Positions 6,026-7,171 of a stretch of 7,171 nt of DNA are shown here, in pieces (the first letter of the stretch is position 1; each line of letters starts with the position of its first letter). The notes under the pieces were generated by a model. It saw only the letters and a program-made list of their open reading frames with translations, was not told the DNA's origin and did no database searches. The position numbers and the translations under genes were made by a program. Source of the DNA: Cytophagales bacterium (GTDB lineage: Bacteria; Bacteroidota; Bacteroidia; Cytophagales; Cyclobacteriaceae); the NCBI GenBank assembly GCA_003541895.1, contig DPLR01000233.1, positions 1 to 7,171 of the forward strand, read 5' to 3'.

Positions 6026-6877
6026 TTACGCTTCGACTAATTCGTTTTTTAATTTATAAGTCCAGATCAGGCACTGGGTGTGGTTCACAATATTTTCAGC
6101 AATGCTTCCCCTCATCAAATGGTTGATGCCCTTGCGTCCGTGGGTACCTATGGTGATCATATCGCCATCCATCAACTTTGTAAATTCTATAACGCCTTCT
6201 TCCGTAGAGACATGATTGAATACATTGATCGTGTAGTTCTTCAACAGGAAGCGATCTGCAAATTGCTGCAACAGCGGACGAGTAACTGTGTCGCTAACAA
6301 AGTTATCGGGCGTGTTCACATAAACAATGTGCAACTTAGCGTTGAAGAGGTGTTGCTGATCTTTGATTTTGTTGATGAGATCTTCTTGGTGCTCCACATC
6401 AAGATCGTTGGGAAAAATAATATTCTTTACTGGCTGTTCGCGGTAATTCTTTACTACCAAAACCGGAACCTCAGATTGACGCACTACGCGTTCAGCATTA
6501 GAGCCGATAAAATATTCTTTGAAACCGTTGGCACCGGTTGATCCCATCACCACGGTATCAATTTCATTTTCTTTGATAAACTCTTGAATGGTTGTTGGCA
6601 CGGCTCCGTATTGGATTTCGAAGCGCACTTTTACATTTTCACTCTCATGCTTTTTGATCAGCCCTTTAAATTCCGTTTCGGCTTTTTCCTTCATCTCTTT
6701 CATGAGTTCTTCCTCAAAATTGAGGGTAGGCATGAGCATGGTATCTTGCAGAATCGGAGGTTCGATTACATGCAGCAAGAATATCATGCCATTTTCTTGA
6801 GCGGCAAAATCCAAAGCCTGACGGTAAGCGCTGATAGCAGGCTTTGAAAAATCACAGGGAACGAGTATTTTTTTCAT
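6026..6877 (-). CDS. Tandem-domain universal stress protein (UspA family)
   Basis: Cytoplasmic ATP-binding stress protein with two Usp domains in one chain (283 aa). Domain 1 (about 1-143) begins MKKILVPCDFSKPA and holds the nucleotide-binding signature G-2x-G-9x-G-S as GSTG (112-115) through GS (125-126), ending in the strand VPVLVVK. Domain 2 (about 150-275) begins KNIIFPNDLD and has the same signature from GTHG (244-247) to GS (257-258). Both look able to bind ATP. I take ATG at 6877-6875 as the start because Usp domains start at this MKKILVP strand. A longer frame opens at a TTG at 6934, but that lies upstream of the predicted transcription start. It is first in the run leading to ccoI (3 bp gap) and sits behind an FNR-like box. 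Tandem Usps are induced by low oxygen in several bacteria; the exact job here is unknown. Confidence 0.92.
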   Translation of the reverse strand: MKKILVPCDFSKPAISAYRQALDFAAQENGMIFLLHVIEPPILQDTMLMPTLNFEEELMKEMKEKAETEFKGLIKKHESENVKVRFEIQYGAVPTTIQEFIKENEIDTVVMGSTGANGFKEYFIGSNAERVVRQSEVPVLVVKNYREQPVKNIIFPNDLDVEHQEDLINKIKDQQHLFNAKLHIVYVNTPDNFVSDTVTRPLLQQFADRFLLKNYTINVFNHVSTEEGVIEFTKLMDGDMITIGTHGRKGINHLMRGSIAENIVNHTQCLIWTYKLKNELVEA

Positions 6878-6910
6878 GGCTTTGTAGTTTTGATGTACTA
6901 ACTGATGAAC

Positions 6911-6918
6911 CAAAACTA
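6911..6918 (-). promoter_or_regulatory. -7 promoter element of the usp-ccoI operon
   Basis: On the minus strand TAGTTTTG is a perfect match to the Bacteroidota -7 consensus TAnnTTTG. It predicts transcription starting near 6906-6908, about 30 bases before the stress-protein ATG. No TTG sits at the expected -33 position; the FNR-like box occupies that area, which is typical for an activator-dependent promoter. Confidence 0.6.
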
Positions 6919-6940
6919 TCAGATAAATAGCCAAGCCCGG

Positions 6941-6954
6941 TTGACAGCTATCAA
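6941..6954. promoter_or_regulatory. FNR-type operator upstream of usp-ccoI
   Basis: On the minus strand TTGATAGCTGTCAA matches the FNR consensus TTGAT-N4-ATCAA at 9 of 10 defined positions, with AGCT in the spacer adding to the dyad. Its centre (6947.5) is about 40-41 bp upstream of the start predicted from the -7 element, which is the class II activator position. The regulator is inferred to be a Crp/Fnr-family protein; none is encoded in this window. Confidence 0.65.
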
Positions 6955-6977
6955 CGGAAAAAATGATTTATGTCAGG

Positions 6978-7032
6978 AAAAATTATCCAACCTCCTTCCT
7001 TGAGGCGACCTTGTGTTTCATTTATCTCAAGG
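6978..7032 (-). terminator. Possible ruvB 3' hairpin
   Basis: CTCAAGG at 7026-7032 and CCTTGAG at 6998-7004 form a perfect 7-bp inverted repeat with a 21-base loop, 16 bases after the ruvB stop. An ATTTTT run follows, but about 14 bases beyond the stem, so this is not a canonical terminator. It may help separate ruvB from the usp operon. Confidence 0.3.
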
Positions 7033-7048
7033 TTGCGTTTGGTACCTT

Positions 7049-7171
7049 TCAATCAAACAACCCTTGTGTTTTCGGTCTTGGTATTTTCAAATGCTTGTAA
7101 GCAATTTCAGTGGCTTCGCGTCCGCGCGAGGTGCGTTTGATGTAGCCTTCCTGAATTAAAAATGGCTCGTA
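7049..7171 (-). CDS. ruvB: Holliday junction branch migration helicase RuvB, C-terminal end (partial at window edge)
   Basis: Last 40 codons plus stop of RuvB, the hexameric AAA+ motor that drives Holliday junction branch migration with RuvA during recombinational repair. The visible part reads [21 protein letters not shown], the winged-helix DNA-binding segment near the RuvB C-terminus, in which RTSRGR corresponds to the conserved RTPRGR motif. A short tail rich in Lys and Pro ends in GLFD. The reading frame is open to the right window edge, where the rest of the gene lies. The TGA is at 7051-7049; another TGA four bases upstream is out of frame. It has the same direction as the usp-ccoI run but is separated by 171 bp with a promoter, so it is probably not part of that operon. 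Confidence 0.88.
   Translation of the reverse strand, partial: YEPFLIQEGYIKRTSRGREATEIAYKHLKIPRPKTQGLFD

Noticed and set aside
1..7171. CRISPR arrays, insertion sequences, tRNA genes, prophage or defence genes
   Set aside because: No regularly spaced repeats, transposase motifs, tRNA-like cloverleaf or defence domains were seen on either strand.

Overview
The window looks like chromosomal DNA from a member of the Bacteroidota, probably a Cytophagales-like aerobe. The support is moderately AT-rich DNA, close matches to the Bacteroidota -7 promoter element (TAnnTTTG), mostly weak Shine-Dalgarno sequences, and the protein character of the cytochrome cbb3 genes. The taxonomic call is inference; there is no rRNA or other marker here. 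All coding space is accounted for and no gene-free stretch exceeds about 175 bases.

Layout, left to right. The minus strand opens with the 5' end of ccoN, the catalytic subunit of the cbb3-type high-affinity terminal oxidase, cut by the window edge. Two plus-strand genes follow: a DUF1003 membrane protein and a small heat shock protein (Hsp20), the latter ending in a clear hairpin terminator. Facing them is a tight minus-strand run that reads, in transcription order from the right: tandem-domain universal stress protein (start 6877), ccoI copper P-type ATPase, acetyl-CoA hydrolase/transferase family protein, ccoS (57 aa), and a group III truncated hemoglobin. Junctions in that run are 3 bp, 1 bp, 14 bp and a 1-bp overlap, so it is very probably one operon. 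At the far right is the 3' end of ruvB, also on the minus strand.

How the genes fit together. CcoI delivers copper for the Cu-B centre of CcoN, and CcoS is needed for cofactor insertion into the oxidase. CcoN itself starts about 1.5 kb downstream of the operon's end. The globin, the universal stress protein, the CoA-transferase and the nearby Hsp20/DUF1003 genes are all plausible low-oxygen or energy-stress functions. A near-perfect FNR-type box (6941-6954) lies about 41 bp upstream of the start site predicted from a perfect TAnnTTTG element in front of the stress protein. A second FNR-like box (369-382) lies in the divergent region between ccoN and the DUF1003 gene. I read the window as a micro-oxic respiration and survival locus under a Crp/Fnr-family regulator. 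The families are well known. What is less ordinary is the architecture: a CoA-transferase and an oxygen-binding globin built into the oxidase-assembly operon, with two stress genes placed between the assembly genes and the oxidase. I found no CRISPR array, insertion sequence, tRNA, rRNA or prophage feature.
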